In this document: positions 49,577-49,622 of the stretch, in pieces | Numbering within the stretch: position 1 is the first letter of the stretch | Layout of the letters: every line of letters begins with the position of its first letter | Source: Akkermansiaceae bacterium UBA2381 | GTDB lineage: Bacteria > Verrucomicrobiota > Verrucomicrobiia > Verrucomicrobiales > DEV007 | NCBI GenBank assembly: GCA_002344215.1 | Contig: DDSV01000047.1 | Location: 1 to 49,622 of the forward strand | Direction of reading: 5' to 3' | DNA length: 49,622 bases | The notes under the pieces: generated by a model | The model's database searches: none | Seen by the model: the letters and a program-made list of their open reading frames with translations, nothing else | What the model was told of the DNA's origin: nothing | Position numbers and translations under genes: made by a program

Positions 49577-49622
49577 TCACCCGGCCGCTTCGATCAGTCG
49601 GGTGATTTCCAGCGCCACGCTG
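49577..49622 (-). CDS. C-terminal tail of a minus-strand gene (partial)
   Basis: In one minus-strand frame the last 43 coding bases read SVALEITRLIEAAG and end at TGA (49577-49579). The composition is protein-like and the frame stays open to the window edge. Too short to name. Confidence 0.45.
   Translation of the reverse strand, partial: SVALEITRLIEAAG

Overview
The window looks like a chromosomal segment of a member of the Verrucomicrobiota (PVC superphylum), probably of moderately high GC. The main pointers are a PVC-type membrane-bound dehydrogenase joined to a GDSL domain, a DUF1080 protein, a giant protein with autotransporter-associated beta-strand repeats, two PQQ-like propeller proteins, and a general lack of Shine-Dalgarno sequences upstream of start codons. 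No insertion sequence, prophage, CRISPR array or rRNA gene was seen. One tRNA gene (Leu, anticodon CAA) is present.

Layout. 1-4296: 5' part of a giant beta-helical secreted protein (minus strand), with an apparent frameshift near 237 and a structured 528-bp upstream region. 4825-9529: minus-strand block of a halogenase-like FAD oxidoreductase, a chorismate-lyase-like protein, a HemN-like radical SAM protein and a BamB-like lipoprotein. 9619-12968: secreted and membrane proteins of unknown role, tRNA-Leu, and a degenerate copy of the 3' end of a ribulokinase gene. 13108-14790: intact ribulokinase. 14919-18301: DUF177 protein, glnS and a TIM-barrel isomerase/epimerase, ending at a strong terminator. 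18399-21504: secreted esterase, DUF3828 protein, and two HEAT-like or membrane proteins. 21561-22223: SGNH hydrolase.

22304-28578 is the most interesting stretch. Six genes (ketoacyl synthase III, OleD-like reductase, MBL-fold hydrolase, F390-synthetase/CapK-like adenylating enzyme, ATP-grasp protein, GNAT/FemAB-like protein) are packed with 1-bp gaps or 4- to 11-bp overlaps. They look like one operon for a small-molecule or lipid pathway resembling the OleA/OleD/OleC logic, but with extra ligase and acyltransferase steps. A convergent Tat-type secreted protein follows.

30073-41313 is mostly housekeeping: acs, rpsU (with promoter and terminator), a Roadblock-like pair, pgsA, der, a secreted protein, an MBL-fold hydrolase, a fused siroheme-decarboxylase-like (AhbA/AhbB) protein, gatC, gatA, a DUF1080 protein and a truncated haemoglobin. 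41317-49622: the GDSL/PVC-dehydrogenase/HEAT/azurin fusion, a PQQ-like propeller protein, an ECF sigma factor, a divergent CDP-alcohol phosphatidyltransferase, a cell-wall amidase, an ankyrin-like protein, a TPR protein, an AT-rich intergenic stretch and the tail of one more gene.

All assignments come from reading motifs in the translated sequence. Nothing was searched against a database, and start sites were chosen by domain position and gene spacing.
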